Positions 61,239-64,000 of a stretch of 64,000 nucleotides of DNA are shown here, in pieces. How positions within the stretch are numbered: position 1 is the first letter of the stretch; every line of letters begins with the position of its first letter. Below the pieces are notes generated by a model, which had not been told where the DNA came from, did not search any database, and was given only the letters and a program-made list of their open reading frames with translations. Source of the DNA: Pipra filicauda (lineage: Eukaryota > Chordata > Aves > Passeriformes > Pipridae); contig NW_024104400.1 of assembly GCF_003945595.2 (NCBI RefSeq), forward strand, positions 1,027,032 to 1,091,031. The letters run 5' to 3'. The translations under genes were made by a program, and so were the position numbers.

Positions 61239-64000
61239 GTGAGTTCCTGTCCAGGAAAAAACATCTGTCCTGTCTGAAAATGTCCTTTCCCTGGGTGAAA
61301 AAAATATCAGACAAAGTTTTCAGCTCTGCTGAGTTGGAAATCTGTGTGTGCTGGCCATCAAAGCCCGTGGCGGAGCCCTCTCCAAGTGCAGCTCCATTTC
61401 CCAAATTACACGTCAAATTGCAAGTCACCAGCAATCCTGCTGGTGGATTTATGCAGGTTATTGAGGAATGTTTGTTTGAGCTCCATGGTTTTTGTCTGGA
61501 AAGCCTGGATGTTCAAGCAGTGAGAGTTTGAGTAGGTTTGGCAGAGCCAGAAGAGGCTTTCTTGGCTTCTTTAGTTATTTTCCGTGTGGCCCAGTCAAAA
61601 CCAACATGGGAAGGGTTACAAGGGTTTAGTCAGATCCTTGGAAAGGTTTGGTCGTGGTTTACAGCATGTCTGCTCTCACATCCCCCTCCCCATCTGCACG
61701 TCCTGCCATCAGCCCACCCTGGGTGGTGCTCCCAGAGGATGCACAGCCCCTGCGGGCACAGAGCAGAGAGGGATAGGATGGGAGCTGTGCATTCCCTATG
61801 GAGCTGAAGCCTGAAATATTCCTGCTCTTTGGGAGCAGAGGGCTCTAATGGAAACTTCTGACTTGGCACCAGAAGCTCAGACACAGCTCATGGATCTGTC
61901 AGGGCTCCTGAGGGTCTCATCTAGCACCTCCCTGTCTCCAGTAGTGTTGGAAATCTGACCAATTTCAGTCAAAGTTGTCAGAGATCACTCAATTAATCTA
62001 TTTTTCTTTTTACTGGGTAGATCTTTCCATAAAATGAAGGATTTGGGGCCAGATCCTTCAGTTTTAAGAAACTAACTTTGTGCTTATCTTGTCATGCATT
62101 TCCCTGGTAGGGCAGGTGCTGAGATAAAAATTAGATATAATGACCCCAATGTTCACCAAAATCTCACCTTGGGAAGCAGAGAGAGATGAAAACCAGAGTG
62201 ATCCAGCCCTCCTGGTTTCTGTGGGCTGAATTCTGTTGTGTTTGGTTCTCCCACCAAAACTGAGTCAGCTGGTGCTGAGGATCACAACCACCTAATATTC
62301 CCCCAAAGACTCTGAGCCTGCATCAGTTGCTGCAGTGTAAACAACTGTGCAGCTGAGAATAATGAAGATGAAAAGAAAATAATAAAATGAAGTGGGTTCT
62401 GAGCTCGGCACAGGAGGATCTGAGAGATCTATTTTAAAACTAATGATGTTGCTTTGGATATAAACCATTCCCGTGTCTTGCAGATTTTGTTTCCTCAGCT
62501 GGTTAATAGGAGCAATATTCGAGTGTTCCTGCAAACAATTCTAGCTCTGGGAATAGGTAGGAAAAGCCTATTTATAGGAGTGCAAGACAGAACAGTGAAA
62601 TAAATATGCTGCATAATCATCGTGGAGCAGAAAACATTCAATCCTAATGGTGTCTCCTTCCATCAATCACAATCTGCTGTACCCATTATGGAACCCATTT
62701 GCTGTTCTTTTGAATAATGCATTTTTTCTAAAGCCAAACAATGGCAAAGGCAACTGATTCCTGCCCTGTGCCCTTCTAATTGCCAAATTAGAAATGCCTC
62801 TCTTACATATCTGGAGTTCAAACAATTTGTCCCGTCGTGCCCAGGGAATACTGGATTATAAAAACCAGCTTTTGGCACTTTGTTTCACTGGAAAATAATT
62901 TGATTGCCAAAAAAATCAGTTCTGCATAGCCCAAAAAATATGACAACTGTGAATGCAACCCAGTCTGGGAAACAGCTCTGCAAATGGGTTTTAGTTTGAT
63001 TTTGGTTTTTTTCCTTTCTTTTTCCCTTTTTTTTCCCTTGCCCTGGTGGCAGTGTCTATCTTTGAGGCCCTGACAGATCAGGTTTATTCCCTCTCTGTGT
63101 CCCTGCTGTGACCCCATACCATTCTCCAGTAGGCATTCCCAAACCACAGCTCTGGAAGTCACTTGCCCATAAATACTTGTTGAATTTCTTAGCTTCTGGC
63201 TGGAACTGTTTTACTCACTATTTATTGAAGCAGATACAGAAACTGAAGAATTTATTGGTTTTTTTAGACTGTGGTTCAATCCCTGCTGCTCTTTCTGGCA
63301 AAGAGGGTCGGTCTAAATAGGATAAATCAAAACAGACCAGTTTTGGAATATCTTTAAGTATTTGTACATTCTCTTAGGAGGTGAAAGATGTGAATTCAAA
63401 CAACATTTGGTGAAAAAGGGATTTGAATCCTTGTCTCATGCTCAGGATCTCTTTCCACAGCAAGAGCCATCACAACTTTACAATTTTAAATGCAATAAAA
63501 ATGTGGATGCCTTACAAAATAGCCATGGAAATCAGATCTTGGAAATTTAGAGCCATTTTGTTATTGCTGCTACAACGTTTAGAATGAAATATTTTAGTCC
63601 AGGTTAAAATATAATAAAATGGAGCTTCGATACTTCGAGCGCTCGATTGTTTTGACCTTCTAGGATTGCTGATCTGAAAATGTATTGATTTGGAAAGCTG
63701 ATGAATCAGACTAACCACATGTTCCCTGGAACTTGAAGAACCAATTATCCATGAAAAATTACGAGGCAATTGCAAGGTCAGAGTTTGGCAAAGTGGAAGA
63801 ACCGAGACCAGTGTGTGGTGATGGGAAGGGTTGGGTGTCGTTACTTGTGGGTGTTGGTGTGTGCTCTGATCAAAGGCAGAAGGTGATGAGTTTTTTGGCT
63901 GTTCAAAACCAGATTCAGGCAGTTTGGGCAACCTGTCTGAATTTTATCGTCCTGGTCGTCCTCTTGATGTCCTTCATGTAGGAAGTGAGATGTCTGCAAA
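61239..64000. other. Exchanger intron 3, to the window edge
   Basis: About 2.8 kb with no recognised exon or CR1 end. The next exchanger exon is expected beyond 64000. Confidence 0.6.

Noticed and set aside
61239..64000. A search for exchanger exon 4
   Set aside because: No stretch after an AG acceptor encodes the expected ITACA...YVEENVS-like sequence, so I assume it lies beyond the window.

Overview
This is vertebrate nuclear DNA, almost certainly from a bird. It carries spliced genes with GT-AG introns and CpG-island promoters. At least fifteen fragments share the 3' end of CR1-type LINEs (the 'aaggtccCttccaacccaaacc...tgtgattctatga' end in either orientation), and the introns are compact and full of minisatellites. 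I cannot name the species. The gene order matches the human Xq21 block HMGN5 - SH3BGRL, which is autosomal in birds (chromosome 4 / 4A).

Layout. (1) 1-3149, minus strand: the first four coding exons of an HMGN nucleosome-binding protein; the last exons lie off the left edge. Its CpG island is at about 3430-3960, and a second CpG-rich, ZNF143-type promoter-like patch sits in intron 1 (about 2000-2400). (2) 3970-10850: intergenic, with two CR1 fragments and a G-rich minisatellite. (3) 10860-43110, plus strand: complete SH3BGRL, four coding exons encoding 114 aa, with a 23-kb first intron full of CR1 pieces and tandem repeats. (4) 45130-45600: an isolated CpG island with no recognised gene. (5) 49266-51140, plus: an intronless 311-aa reading frame that I recognise as a member of the TASL (CXorf21) family, the lysosomal adaptor linking SLC15A4 and endosomal TLRs to IRF5. 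It is probably the TASL2-type paralog, not TASL itself. (6) 58628-61238 and beyond, plus: the first three coding exons of a plasma-membrane Na+/H+ exchanger most like NHE2 (SLC9A2); the remainder lies off the right edge.

The genes are separate transcription units and do not form a pathway. HMGN is a chromatin protein, SH3BGRL a small thioredoxin-fold adaptor, the TASL-like protein an innate-immune signalling adaptor, and the exchanger an ion transporter. The most interesting content is at the right: a TASL paralog with an intact pLxIS motif and SLC15A4-binding-type N terminus, and an NHE2-like exchanger in a chromosomal block where mammals are not known to have one. I saw no CRISPR, tRNA or rRNA, and no virus-derived coding region.
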